From Acidobacteriaceae bacterium (GTDB lineage Bacteria; Acidobacteriota; Terriglobia; Terriglobales; Acidobacteriaceae): a stretch of 64,000 nucleotides of DNA. The stretch is from assembly GCA_003131585.1 (NCBI GenBank), contig PKVW01000023.1, positions 150,123-214,122 of the forward strand, read 5' to 3'. Positions 8,090 through 15,985 of the stretch are shown here, piece after piece. The notes beneath the pieces are model-generated. The model did no database searches. It had not been told where the DNA came from and worked only from the letters and a program-made list of their open reading frames with translations. Each line of letters starts with the position of its first letter. Within the stretch, counting starts at the first letter, position 1. Made by a program: the position numbers and the translations under genes.

Positions 8090-9385
8090 TCAGAAAAAGT
8101 CGACGGCCTTCACGTCGATGATCAGGCCGGTGATGCCAATGCTTCCGCCGGGCGTGACGCTATCCAGTTGCAGAATATCTTTGGTGGTGTCGTAGACCCG
8201 TAGGTTGCCGCCTTCGGCTACGTATTCTACATAGCGGCTGGTGAAGCTCTGCAGCCCGGTGACGTCGCCGTTGTCCGGAGGAATGACGACAGTCGCGTTA
8301 GTGGTATTGAAGATGGAAAGGCAGCCGCGCACTTCTCCCTGAGGGTTGTTGACGTTGCCGATGTTGGTGCAGGTATGTGAGCCGATGAAGAGCTGGCCGT
8401 TGGCGCTGATATCGATGCGGTCGTGGTAGCCATCGGTGATGACGGCGCTGCTGGTCATAGTCATCGAGCCCAGATCCACGCTATCGAGACGCCCACAAGT
8501 TGTAGGGGGGGGCGTCTGGCCGGAGCACGAATTGTTGGTAGGAGAAACACCGGCTACATAGAGGGTTGAACCGCTCAGAAATCCGATGGTTGCGCCATCG
8601 ACGGAGACCGATGCGCCGGCACTGGGGGGTGTTGTACTGAAGTCAAGTATCTGCACGCTGGCCTGCTTGCCTCCGCACTCGGCGCCACAGTTCAGGATGT
8701 AGGCGGTTCCATCCCCGGCGAAGATGCCGTACACCGGGCGGTCGAAACCAGATACCACGGCTGTGACCGGATTAGCTATGTTCACCAGAAGTGGCGAGAC
8801 CATGGTGACGGCATCCGAGTCGCCGCTGAAAACCAGAAGCTGGGTTCCGCCAGGATCTGCCACAAGGGTTTGCGCGTTGGGAACGCCAATCGTAGCGGTA
8901 ATTCCACCAGACATAAGATTCATCGCCACAACTGCTCCCGGAGGAGATCCGATCAGCGTAGCCGTGGGCACTGCCGCATAACCGCTGCCAGTCGCGAGGG
9001 CGACCATGCTGCTGGTCGGTCCGGGCAGTTGTATGCTTCCGGTTAGAGCCTCCGTCTTGGTGTTGACGACTTGGACGCTGTTCGTCACTGAATCAAAGGC
9101 GAGCAAAATCGTTCTTTCGGGCGATATCGCCATGAGGCCCGGAGAACTCCCGGCGCTGATTTCCGACGCCCGTGGCAGCGTGTCGTTTGCTGCGTCGATG
9201 ATCACGAGACCGGGAAACGTCGCAGGACTCAACACGCTCTGCGACGCGAGAACACGGGTCGTCAGCCCGCTGGGAGGTTTGGTTATGTTCACCCCGCCAC
9301 CACAAGAAACGAGGCCGAAACCGGCGGCCACGAGCACGGCAGGCAAAAGTGCGACTCTCTTCAAACGCGAAGCTCCTAACGACAT
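8090..9385 (-). CDS. Beta-propeller lipoprotein (YncE-like)
   Basis: 431 residues from the ATG at 9385; an upstream ATG at 9451 is in frame but lies before the TATAAT at 9417-9422. The N-terminus is a lipoprotein signal peptide (SLGASRLKRVALL, hydrophobic core, GLVSC with Cys as the lipid site). The mature part is a series of short repeats such as GLMAISPERTILLAFD, NSVQVVNTKT and SGYAAVPTAT, the pattern of YncE/NHL-type seven-bladed propellers. Three pairs of Cys (NCGAECGG, CSGQTPPPTTCG, HTC and GC) suggest disulfides. It resembles the lipoprotein at 57450-58814. The ligand is unknown. Confidence 0.7.
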   Translation of the reverse strand: MSLGASRLKRVALLPAVLVAAGFGLVSCGGGVNITKPPSGLTTRVLASQSVLSPATFPGLVIIDAANDTLPRASEISAGSSPGLMAISPERTILLAFDSVTNSVQVVNTKTEALTGSIQLPGPTSSMVALATGSGYAAVPTATLIGSPPGAVVAMNLMSGGITATIGVPNAQTLVADPGGTQLLVFSGDSDAVTMVSPLLVNIANPVTAVVSGFDRPVYGIFAGDGTAYILNCGAECGGKQASVQILDFSTTPPSAGASVSVDGATIGFLSGSTLYVAGVSPTNNSCSGQTPPPTTCGRLDSVDLGSMTMTSSAVITDGYHDRIDISANGQLFIGSHTCTNIGNVNNPQGEVRGCLSIFNTTNATVVIPPDNGDVTGLQSFTSRYVEYVAEGGNLRVYDTTKDILQLDSVTPGGSIGITGLIIDVKAVDFF

Positions 9386-9416
9386 GAAAAATGGAGATTT
9401 AGGTGCGAAATAGCGG

Positions 9417-9422
9417 ATTATA
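9417..9422 (-). promoter_or_regulatory. -10 element of the propeller lipoprotein gene
   Basis: On the minus strand CTGCTATAATCC gives a perfect TATAAT with a TGC extension, 31 bases before the ATG at 9385. It rules against the longer ATG at 9451. Confidence 0.6.
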
Positions 9423-9528
9423 GCAGACCGCGAAGTTCTCATCATTCGCACTTCGCCGGATGGCAGGGCATCTTCGCCGTGCCCCGTCGCCGGAGCGAAA
9501 GCCTAGATGCGCTGCCCGCATTGATCCT

Positions 9529-9534
9529 GTATTC
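9529..9534 (+). promoter_or_regulatory. -10-like element of the Hcy-methyltransferase/MTHFR gene
   Basis: CTGTATTCT, with TATTCT ending 11 bases before the ATG at 9546. No ribosome site is present. Confidence 0.4.
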
Positions 9535-9545
9535 TGACCAAGTAT

Positions 9546-11408
9546 ATGGCGGCTGACCTTCTTACCCGAATCAAGCATTCTCCGGTTCTATGCGACGGAG
9601 CCATGGGAACGCTGCTTTACGCAAAGGGCGTGTTCATTAACCGCTGCTACGACGAACTGAATCTTTCCCAGCCCGATCTGATTCGTGCCATTCACCACGA
9701 ATACCTCCAGGCTGGGGCCGAAATCGTTGAAACCAATACTTTCGGGGCAAATGCTTTCCGCCTCGCGCGGCACAGTCTCGCCGACAAAGTGCGTGAGATT
9801 AACCGGGCGGGCGCGAGGCTTGCCCGTGAGGCCGCCAAAAGCTTCGATGTGTGGGTGGCGGGATCGGTTGGCCCGCTGGGAACGAGAATTGAGCCCTTGG
9901 GAAAAACTTCTTTCGAAGAGGCCCGTCAGGCGTTCCGCGAGCAGATCGCGGCGCTGGCGGAGGGCGGCGTCGATCTGCTGATGCTGGAAACCTTTGGATA
10001 CCTGGAGGAACTCCATCAGGCCATGCTGGCGGCCCAGGATGTGGGTGCGAAGTTGCCATTGGTGGTGCAGGTTACGATCGACGAAGACGGCAACTGCCTG
10101 GATGGTTCCGATCCGGAGACATTTGCGCCTCGACTCGAAGATTGGGGCGCGGACGTGATCGGTTGCAACTGCAGTGTCGGTCCCGTGGCTATGCTGGACG
10201 CCATCGAGCGGGTGCGAGCGGCCACTTCCCTGCCGCTGGCCGCGCAGCCAAACGCAGGCATTCCGCGCTCGGTGGAAGGCAGAAACATCTACCTGTGCTC
10301 CCCGGAGTACATGGCGAGTTATGCGCGCAAGTTTGTCGCCGCCGGGGCGCGGATCGTGGGGGGATGCTGCGGAACCACTCCCGACCATATCCGCGTCATG
10401 AAATCCGCCCTGCGGGTTGGAGAGGCCAGGGGGAAGGCGGCCTCGGCCCAGGTTGCGGGAAGCACTGCCGCACCGATGGCTGCGCCGGCCCAACCCTTAG
10501 CAGAACGTTCGGTTCTGGGGGCGAAGCTGGTCCGGGGAGAATTCGTCACCATGGTGGAGGTGGTTCCTCCCAAGGGAACCGACATCCGCAAGGAGTTGGA
10601 AGGCTCGCGATTCCTGAAATCGGTAGGCGTGGATGCGGTCAATATTCCGGACAGTCCGCGGGCTTCCGCGCGCATGAGCAATCAGGCGCTCTCGTTGCTA
10701 GTTCAGCGCGAAGCGGGAATCGACGCGATTCTGCACTACACGTGCCGCGACCGCAATGTGCTATGCATCCAGAGCGACCTTCTGGGCGCGGCGGCGGTGG
10801 GAATCAAGAACCTGATCTGCATTACGGGTGATCCTCCGAAGATGGGCAACTATCCGGACGCGACGGCGGTGTTTGATGTGGATGCCATCGGCTTGGTCAA
10901 TATCGTCCACAACTTGAACCGGGGGCTGGACTTGGGCGGAAACCCGATCGGTGAGGGCACGGGCTTTGTGATCGGGGTCGGCGCGAATCCGGGGCTTACT
11001 GACCTGGATGAAGAAATCCGGAGGTTCGAGTACAAAGTGAAGGCCGGAGCCGAATACGCGGTAACGCAACCGGTTTTCGATCTCCGCCTGCTGGAAAACT
11101 TTTTGCGGAGGATCGAGCACTGCCGGATTCCCGTAATAGCGGGAATCTGGCCGCTGGTCAGCGTGCGCAATGCCGAGTTCATGAAAAACGAGCTCCGGGT
11201 TTCAGTGCCGGACTCGATTCTGGAAAGGATGGCACGTGCCCCGACGCCGGAAGCGGCGCGGGCCGAGGGCGTGGCCATTGCCCGGGAGATGCTGGTTGCG
11301 GTTCGACAGACGGTGCAGGGGGCGCAAATCAGCGCGCCGCAGGGACGTTACAGCTCGGCGGTGGATGTTCTCGAAGCGCTGGGAACAAAGAGTCCCACCA
11401 CCGCTTGA
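9546..11408 (+). CDS. Bifunctional homocysteine S-methyltransferase / 5,10-methylenetetrahydrofolate reductase
   Basis: 620 residues with two fused domains. Residues about 1-290 are the homocysteine methyltransferase barrel (CDGAMGTLLY, VETNTFGAN, GCNCSVGP and the zinc-ligand pair in GGCCGTTPDHIR). After a linker rich in Ala, residues about 325-600 form the FAD-dependent reductase (VEVVPPKGTD, ITGDPPKMGNYPDATAVFD, TQPVFD). The same fusion is known as YitJ in Bacillus. It would make methyl-THF and pass the methyl group to homocysteine, giving methionine, in the cytosol. There is no B12-binding domain in this chain, so either the cobalamin module is encoded elsewhere or another methyl donor is used. 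Confidence 0.92.
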   Translation: MAADLLTRIKHSPVLCDGAMGTLLYAKGVFINRCYDELNLSQPDLIRAIHHEYLQAGAEIVETNTFGANAFRLARHSLADKVREINRAGARLAREAAKSFDVWVAGSVGPLGTRIEPLGKTSFEEARQAFREQIAALAEGGVDLLMLETFGYLEELHQAMLAAQDVGAKLPLVVQVTIDEDGNCLDGSDPETFAPRLEDWGADVIGCNCSVGPVAMLDAIERVRAATSLPLAAQPNAGIPRSVEGRNIYLCSPEYMASYARKFVAAGARIVGGCCGTTPDHIRVMKSALRVGEARGKAASAQVAGSTAAPMAAPAQPLAERSVLGAKLVRGEFVTMVEVVPPKGTDIRKELEGSRFLKSVGVDAVNIPDSPRASARMSNQALSLLVQREAGIDAILHYTCRDRNVLCIQSDLLGAAAVGIKNLICITGDPPKMGNYPDATAVFDVDAIGLVNIVHNLNRGLDLGGNPIGEGTGFVIGVGANPGLTDLDEEIRRFEYKVKAGAEYAVTQPVFDLRLLENFLRRIEHCRIPVIAGIWPLVSVRNAEFMKNELRVSVPDSILERMARAPTPEAARAEGVAIAREMLVAVRQTVQGAQISAPQGRYSSAVDVLEALGTKSPTTA

Positions 11409-11519
11409 AATTCCCTTTGTGGAGAAAAGGAAGTCACTTTCGCCAGCTTTTTAGAAAAAAAGACTGGACACCCTGCGCGAATAGTAGCATTACATATAGA
11501 GCTAAGGAGCGAAACCCGT

Positions 11520-11759
11520 TTGGCCAAATTTGAAGAGTGCCTCCAACGACTGGAAAAGATTGTTCAGGAACTGGAGAAAGGAGACGCGCCTCTGGAAAAG
11601 TCTCTTACCCTTTTTGAAGAGGGCATGCATCTCTCCTCCACCTGCCGGAAAGAGTTGGAGCAAGCCGAAGGCAAGGTGGAAATTCTGCTGAAGAAGAACG
11701 GAAAGCTCGAGGCCGAGCCGTTTGAGCCCATGACGGAAAAAGCGCCGGTCCGCAGCTAG
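11520..11759 (+). CDS. xseB: Exodeoxyribonuclease VII small subunit
   Basis: 79 residues from a TTG start, supported by AAGGAGC about 12 bases upstream. The sequence FEECLQRLEKIVQELEKGDAPLEKSLTLFEEGM followed by CRKELEQAEGKVEIL is diagnostic of XseB, the small helical subunit that forms a stalk on the XseA nuclease. It acts in degradation of single-stranded DNA. xseA is not in the window. xseB next to ispA is a common bacterial arrangement, here interrupted by a small receiver gene. Confidence 0.92.
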   Translation: MAKFEECLQRLEKIVQELEKGDAPLEKSLTLFEEGMHLSSTCRKELEQAEGKVEILLKKNGKLEAEPFEPMTEKAPVRS

Positions 11760-11875
11760 GCGGCGAGCCCGTCGTTGGTGCTTGTTCAGGTTGTAATGTC
11801 TGTGGAGTTGTGGTTCCGAACCCTTCCCCGCAGCCCTAGTCCGCCGTTAATGACGGTTGTAAGTCAGGAGGATCT

Positions 11876-12244
11876 ATGGGCTTGAGTGTGGTCGTTCTTG
11901 AAAGCGACCCTAGGGTCGCCCGGTCACTGGCCGGTGGGCTTTCTTCTCACTTCCATTCCGTACATTTGACGCGCTCCGGGGATGAACTCCGCGAGCGAGT
12001 CGCTAAGAACCGGCCTGAGGCCGTGATTCTCGATATGGAATACTCTCGTCTGACGGATGTGCGTACCCTGCGCCACGATTTTCCCTCACTGCCCATTGTG
12101 TGCACCCATCGCATACCGGATGAGGAGTTGTGGATCGCCGCGCTGGAGGCTGGCGCCAGCGACGTGTGCCCCGCCGATGACGTGCAAAATGTCCTGACTT
12201 CGGTATTGCGGAGCGTGGCCGTCGCGCAGAACGCCGCGGCCTGA
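11876..12244 (+). CDS. Stand-alone response-regulator receiver, atypical
   Basis: 122 residues with the receiver fold and no output domain. The acidic pair lies in ESD (residues 9-11), the phospho-acceptor is Asp53 in VILDME, and Thr77 is in VCTH. The conserved Lys of strand 5 is missing: where KP is expected the protein has DVCPADD. Receivers lacking this Lys are often poor at phospho-signalling. It is preceded by AGGAGGA seven bases before the ATG and followed by a strong terminator, so it ends the xseB transcript or forms its own unit. Confidence 0.75.
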   Translation: MGLSVVVLESDPRVARSLAGGLSSHFHSVHLTRSGDELRERVAKNRPEAVILDMEYSRLTDVRTLRHDFPSLPIVCTHRIPDEELWIAALEAGASDVCPADDVQNVLTSVLRSVAVAQNAAA

Positions 12245-12267
12245 AGTCATTCGCGGTCTCGAACCAG

Positions 12268-12299
12268 CGAGGACGCATCCTGGCGTCCTCGTTTTTTTT
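12268..12299 (+). terminator. Rho-independent terminator after the receiver gene
   Basis: A nine-base-pair stem CGAGGACGC / GCGTCCTCG with a six-base loop, followed by eight T residues. It separates the receiver gene from ispA. Confidence 0.92.
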
Positions 12300-12320
12300 C
12301 AGCTTCGTCGGATGCCTTGT

Positions 12321-12326
12321 TATACT
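12321..12326 (+). promoter_or_regulatory. -10-like element of ispA
   Basis: TTGTTATACT, with TATACT ending nine bases before the ATG at 12336. It lies inside the longer reading frame from 12312 and so favours the 12336 start. Confidence 0.5.
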
Positions 12327-12335
12327 CACTCCTCA

Positions 12336-13217
12336 ATGCTGCGAGAAACTCTTGAGCAAGGACAGGCCCGGACGGACGCGGCGCTGGACCGGCTGATTCC
12401 GCTGGAAACCCAGCATCCAGTATCCATTCACAAGGCCATGCGCCATAGCGTTTTTGCCGGCGGCAAGCGCCTGCGGCCGGTGCTGTGCATGGAGGCTGGC
12501 CGCATGATCGCGGGATCGTTGCCCAAGAAAATCGAGGAACTGGGTGCTGCCGTGGAGATGCTGCATACTTATTCGCTGATTCACGATGATCTTCCGGCGC
12601 TCGACAACGACGATCTGCGCCGCGGCCGTCCCACCTGCCACAAGGCGTTCGGGGAGGCGCTCGCGATTCTGGCGGGAGACGCGCTGCAGACGCAGGCCTA
12701 CGAGGTTCTGGCGCGGCTGGAGTGTCCGGCGGAGGCGCGGGTGCGGATCATCGAGGAGATCGCGCGCGGCACAGGCACGCTGGATGGCATGATTGGAGGA
12801 CAAGTCGTGGATCTGGAGGCCGAGCATACGCCGTCCACGGCGGAGATGCTGGAATATATCCACCGCGCGAAAACTGCCGCGCTCATCACGGCAAGCCTGG
12901 TGAGCGGCGGCCTTTACGCCGGAGCAAAGAACAGCGAGGTGGCAAAGCTGCGGGCGTTTGGGCAGTCGGTTGGGCTGGCGTTCCAAATTGTGGACGACGT
13001 GCTCGACGTGACCCAAACCTCCGAGCAGCTTGGAAAAACGGCTGGCAAAGATACTGCGGCGCAGAAAGCGACGTACCCGGCGCTGTTCGGGATTGAAGAG
13101 TCCGTGCGCAAGGCGGATGCGCTGGTCAGCGCGGCGTTTTCGGAGTTGGAGAGCCTCGGCGAACGGGCGGAGACGCTGAGAGAGTTGGCGCGGTATCTGG
13201 TGGAGCGGAAGAAGTAG
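12336..13217 (+). CDS. ispA: Polyprenyl diphosphate synthase (farnesyl/geranylgeranyl type)
   Basis: 293 residues. It carries both Asp-rich motifs of trans-prenyltransferases: the first as DDLPALDNDDLRRGRPT (bacterial type with four residues between the Asp groups) and the second as DDVLD, plus the GGKRLRP segment that binds isopentenyl diphosphate and FGQSVGLAFQI. The enzyme condenses isopentenyl diphosphate units to a C15 or C20 product for quinones, undecaprenol and hopanoids. Chain length cannot be fixed by eye. The start at 12336 is chosen from the -10 hexamer just upstream. Confidence 0.92.
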   Translation: MLRETLEQGQARTDAALDRLIPLETQHPVSIHKAMRHSVFAGGKRLRPVLCMEAGRMIAGSLPKKIEELGAAVEMLHTYSLIHDDLPALDNDDLRRGRPTCHKAFGEALAILAGDALQTQAYEVLARLECPAEARVRIIEEIARGTGTLDGMIGGQVVDLEAEHTPSTAEMLEYIHRAKTAALITASLVSGGLYAGAKNSEVAKLRAFGQSVGLAFQIVDDVLDVTQTSEQLGKTAGKDTAAQKATYPALFGIEESVRKADALVSAAFSELESLGERAETLRELARYLVERKK

Positions 13218-13245
13218 AAGCGGAGCTCGGTTCACGGTCGCTCTT

Positions 13246-13320
13246 GTGATGAAGGAAATCGCCGCGCGCCGGCTGATCGGGCGCGAGAATGTGGTGCTCG
13301 AACTCGGCAACCTCGACTAA
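13246..13320 (+). CDS. Possible 24-codon small ORF between ispA and bshB1
   Basis: GTG-ATG followed by KEIAARRLIGRENVVLELGNLD and a TAA one base before the bshB1 start. It could be a leader peptide allowing translational coupling, or the remnant of a longer gene. No ribosome site is visible, and the peptide resembles nothing I know, so support is weak. Confidence 0.2.
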   Translation: MMKEIAARRLIGRENVVLELGNLD

Positions 13321-13321
13321 C

Positions 13322-14152
13322 ATGTCCTCGACTCCCCTCGACATTCTCGCGATTGCCGCGCACCGCGACGATGTGGAACAAACCTGCGGCGGCACGCTGC
13401 TGAAAATGGCGCAACGCGGGCAGCGAACTGGCGTCCTTGACCTTACGCAAGGCGAAATGGGCACGCGCGGCAGCGCCGAAGATCGCGCGCGAGAAGCGGC
13501 AGACGCGACCAAGATTCTCGGCGTAGGCTGGCGCAGAGCGCTCGATATTCCGGATGGCCGGGTCGAAAATACCTGGGAGAACCGTCTTAAAGTGGCGAGC
13601 GTGATCCGCAAGGCTCGGCCACGCGTAGTGATCCTGCCTTACTGGAAGGGCCGGCATCCGGATCACTACACTACATCCGTGCTGGGATACGAGGCGTGCT
13701 TTCTTGCGGGGCTGGCGAAGCTCGACCCGAAAGAAGCACTTAGCATTCAGCATTCAGCATTCAGCCAGGAAATAGGCGATCCGTCCGATTCTCTGAGAGC
13801 GCCTCGCACTCCGGACAGCCGGCAGGATGCCGGCGCTACGAAACTTGCTCCGCATCGCCCGTTCAAGATCATCTACGCCACGCTTTACTACGACGTGCGT
13901 CCGACGTTTGTGGTGGACATCAGCGAGCAATTCCAGCAGAAGTTCGCCTCCATCCTGGCCTACAAGTCGCAGTTCAGCGATCAGCAGGCCGGCAAAGACC
14001 TCTTCCCTGCCCACGACGAGATTCGCGCGCGCGTGGATTCGTTGGCGCGGTATTACGGCATGCTGGGCGGCGTGACCTACGCCGAGCCGTTCCTGCAGAA
14101 AGAAGTCGGGCTGGTGGAGGATCTGCTGGCGATTCCCGTTAAGTCGATTTGA
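13322..14152 (+). CDS. bshB1: Bacillithiol biosynthesis deacetylase BshB1 (PIG-L family)
   Basis: 276 residues. The N-terminal LDILAIAAHRDDVEQTCGG is the zinc site of PIG-L deacetylases (AHPDD, here with Arg for Pro at residue 15). GEMGTRG and RHPDHY (His112, His115) complete the active site, and YKSQF is typical of BshB. It removes the acetyl group from GlcNAc-malate, the product of BshA, giving GlcN-malate in bacillithiol synthesis. Residues about 136-176 are absent from the usual protein of about 236 residues and are encoded by repeat DNA (an AGCATTC array and a GCCGGC hairpin). The frame is kept and the catalytic motifs lie outside the insert. Confidence 0.88.
   Translation: MSSTPLDILAIAAHRDDVEQTCGGTLLKMAQRGQRTGVLDLTQGEMGTRGSAEDRAREAADATKILGVGWRRALDIPDGRVENTWENRLKVASVIRKARPRVVILPYWKGRHPDHYTTSVLGYEACFLAGLAKLDPKEALSIQHSAFSQEIGDPSDSLRAPRTPDSRQDAGATKLAPHRPFKIIYATLYYDVRPTFVVDISEQFQQKFASILAYKSQFSDQQAGKDLFPAHDEIRARVDSLARYYGMLGGVTYAEPFLQKEVGLVEDLLAIPVKSI
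13742..13762. repeat. AGCATTC heptamer array inside bshB1
   Basis: Three exact tandem copies of AGCATTC followed by AGCC, within the bshB1 coding sequence. The seven-base period matches the arrays at 16543-16697 and 58988-59068. Confidence 0.8.
13818..13834. repeat. GCCGGC hairpin repeat inside bshB1
   Basis: GCCGGC, AGGAT, GCCGGC, followed by GCTACGAAAC. This resembles short hairpin repeats usually found between genes in acidobacterial genomes; here it is translated as part of bshB1. Confidence 0.6.
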
Positions 14153-14179
14153 TCTTTCATTTCACGATCTTCCTTTACA

Positions 14180-14860
14180 TCACTTCTTCAACGCGACCGC
14201 AAGCCCGTCGCGAATCGGCAGGATCGTCGTGTAGAAATCTTCGGAGTTGTAAAGCTGACGGTTGAAGTCGAGGATGGCTTTGGTTTGAGGCTCCTTGGAA
14301 TTTTTCTCCGCGACCCGGCCGCTCCACAGAACATTGTCGGTGATGAATAGGCCGCCCCTGCGCAGGCGTGGCGAAACCAGGCGCAAGACGCGCGGGTAGT
14401 CCTCTTTGTCTACGTCGTTGAAGATGATGTCGAACTGCTGCTTCTGTTCGGAGAGAACTTCCAGCGCATCGCCGGTATGGAGAGTAATGCGGTTGGAAAT
14501 ACCGGCACGATCGAAGTAACGGCGAGCGCGATCGGTATTTTTGGGATCGCCGTCCGTGTAGATGACGCGGCCTTTTTCGCCGACCGCCTGCGCCCACCAG
14601 ACGGTCGAGTATCCGATGGCCGAGCCCAACTCGAAGACCGTCTTGGCGTTGATCATCAACGCCAGTTGCTGAAGCACACGCGCCACAGCGGGGCCGACGA
14701 TGGGGATCTTGTGCTGGCTGGCGTAGGCTTCCATCTCCGCCAACACCTCGTCGCGTCTGGGAAGCATGGAGTACAGGTAGTCATCGACCGGGCCGGCGGT
14801 TACAAAGGTATAGTGTCGCCAGTCGGGTTTGTCTTCTTGTTTCAGCTTGTTCTGCACCAT
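14180..14860 (-). CDS. SAM-dependent O-methyltransferase (class I, family 3)
   Basis: 226 residues. The SAM-binding core is VFELGSAIGYSTVWWAQAV (motif I, about residues 75-93) followed by IYTDGDP, then HTGDALEVL and FDIIFNDVDKEDYP, and GGLFITDNVLWSGRV, the metal- and substrate-binding segment of the catechol O-methyltransferase-like family 3. These enzymes methylate hydroxyls with SAM and usually a divalent ion. The acceptor is not predictable. The gene stands alone, converging on bshB1, with an intergenic repeat region upstream. Confidence 0.88.
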   Translation of the reverse strand: MVQNKLKQEDKPDWRHYTFVTAGPVDDYLYSMLPRRDEVLAEMEAYASQHKIPIVGPAVARVLQQLALMINAKTVFELGSAIGYSTVWWAQAVGEKGRVIYTDGDPKNTDRARRYFDRAGISNRITLHTGDALEVLSEQKQQFDIIFNDVDKEDYPRVLRLVSPRLRRGGLFITDNVLWSGRVAEKNSKEPQTKAILDFNRQLYNSEDFYTTILPIRDGLAVALKK

Positions 14861-14926
14861 TAGTTTCCCTCGAAATTTCGGCTGGTGGAATTGGCTTCAT
14901 AAATATTCCCGGAGGGAAGACGACCG

Positions 14927-14947
14927 CCCCTCAGGGGCTAAAAGCCC
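14927..14947. repeat. Short hairpin repeat CCCCTCAGGGG/GGGCTAAAAGCCC
   Basis: CCCCTCAGGGG overlaps GGGGCTAAAAGCCC, two small palindromes sharing the G run. It is related to GGGGCTAAAGCCC in the neighbouring element. Confidence 0.6.
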
Positions 14948-14979
14948 TATGCTTGTTGATTGGTAGCGGCACGGCTGGA

Positions 14980-15120
14980 ACAGGCTGCGGAAAAACTCGG
15001 CGTGGACGCAAATGCGACCACTGGGGCTAAAGCCCACGCTGATTTTAGAGGCTTTACGCGGCGCTGAAGCGCCGCTCTTCCACGGTATTTCACCGATTTG
15101 CGAATTTTTCCGCAGCCTGT
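14980..15120. mobile_element. MITE-like element with 16-base terminal inverted repeats
   Basis: ACAGGCTGCGGAAAAA at 14980-14995 is perfectly repeated in inverse at 15105-15120; past one mismatch the match continues to 19 of 20 bases. The 109 bases between contain two more hairpins, GGGGCTAAAGCCC and GGCGCTGAAGCGCC, and no coding potential. This is the form of a small non-autonomous element or a large folded repeat. No target duplication is evident. Confidence 0.6.
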
Positions 15121-15180
15121 GGAAGCCGTGCCCATCCCAAAGCCCGTTCATCAAAACCAGTTTCCAGCGATTGCCGGTTC

Positions 15181-15885
15181 TCAATTTCCGACGGTCACCC
15201 CGGGAGTCATAGTAACGATTTCGACGCCCGGCGTCAGCTTCTGCAAGTCGCCCGGAGTTCCAGTCAGCACCGGAAACGTGCCGAAATGCATAGGAATGAC
15301 CGTTTTCGGTTTGAGCAGGTTGCAGGCGTAGGCGGCCTCGCGCGGTCCCATGGTGAAATGGTCGCCGATGGGCAGCATGGCAATGTCAGGAGCGTAAAGG
15401 TCGCGGATGATTGCCATGTCTCCGAAAACATTCGTGTCTCCGGCGTGGTAGATCTTGACGCCGTTTTCAAATTCGATCACGTACCCGCAGGCTTCGCCGC
15501 CGTAAATGAGCTGGTCGCCATCCTGGATACCACAGGAGTGGTCGGCGTGCACCATGGTAACTCTGATATCGCCGATCTTCTGCGTGCCGCCCTTGTTCAT
15601 CATGGCGATTTGCCTGGCGCCCTTCTTCTCCAGCCATCCGCATAATTCGGGGATGCCGACGACCTGAGGGTTGTGCTGCTGGATGATCTCAACGGCGTCT
15701 CCAATGTGGTCCCCGTGACCGTGTGTGCATAGAAGAACATCGACCTTCTTCACCTTTTTCTCGGAGGCTGGGCACATCGGATTGTTCATGATCCAGGGAT
15801 CGATAATGACGGTGCGGCCGCCGGGGGTAACGAAGCGAAACGTCGCGTGGCCAAGCCACGTAAGTTGAATGCCTTTGAGGTTCAT
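15181..15885 (-). CDS. Metal-dependent hydrolase, UPF0173 (metallo-beta-lactamase fold)
   Basis: 234 residues from the ATG at 15885, which begins MNLKGIQLTWLGHATFRF, the usual start of this family; the frame extends upstream without family similarity. Metal ligands are seen in THGHGDHIGD (HxHxDH), HADHSCG, YHAGDTNVFGDM and the closing MHFGTFP. UPF0173 enzymes are cytosolic hydrolases of unknown substrate, with a length near 230 residues, so the match is full. The gene is divergent from hpt with about 100 bases between. Confidence 0.88.
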   Translation of the reverse strand: MNLKGIQLTWLGHATFRFVTPGGRTVIIDPWIMNNPMCPASEKKVKKVDVLLCTHGHGDHIGDAVEIIQQHNPQVVGIPELCGWLEKKGARQIAMMNKGGTQKIGDIRVTMVHADHSCGIQDGDQLIYGGEACGYVIEFENGVKIYHAGDTNVFGDMAIIRDLYAPDIAMLPIGDHFTMGPREAAYACNLLKPKTVIPMHFGTFPVLTGTPGDLQKLTPGVEIVTMTPGVTVGN

Positions 15886-15971
15886 GAATGAGGACTCCGG
15901 ACCGCCAGCCACTTCCTCGAACGATTCGGTAGAGACGGCCAGCCACCATGGCTGCGGCTTGACCCTTAGTT

Positions 15972-15977
15972 TAATAT
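15972..15977 (+). promoter_or_regulatory. -10-like element of hpt
   Basis: TTTAATATG, with TAATAT ending eight bases before the ATG at 15986. No ribosome site is visible. Confidence 0.45.
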
Positions 15978-15985
15978 GAAACGCC

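Larger units (their letters stand above)
14861..15180. other. Intergenic region filled by repeat elements
   Basis: No gene is visible. The region contains a short hairpin repeat at 14927-14947 and a MITE-like element at 14980-15120. Confidence 0.7.
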
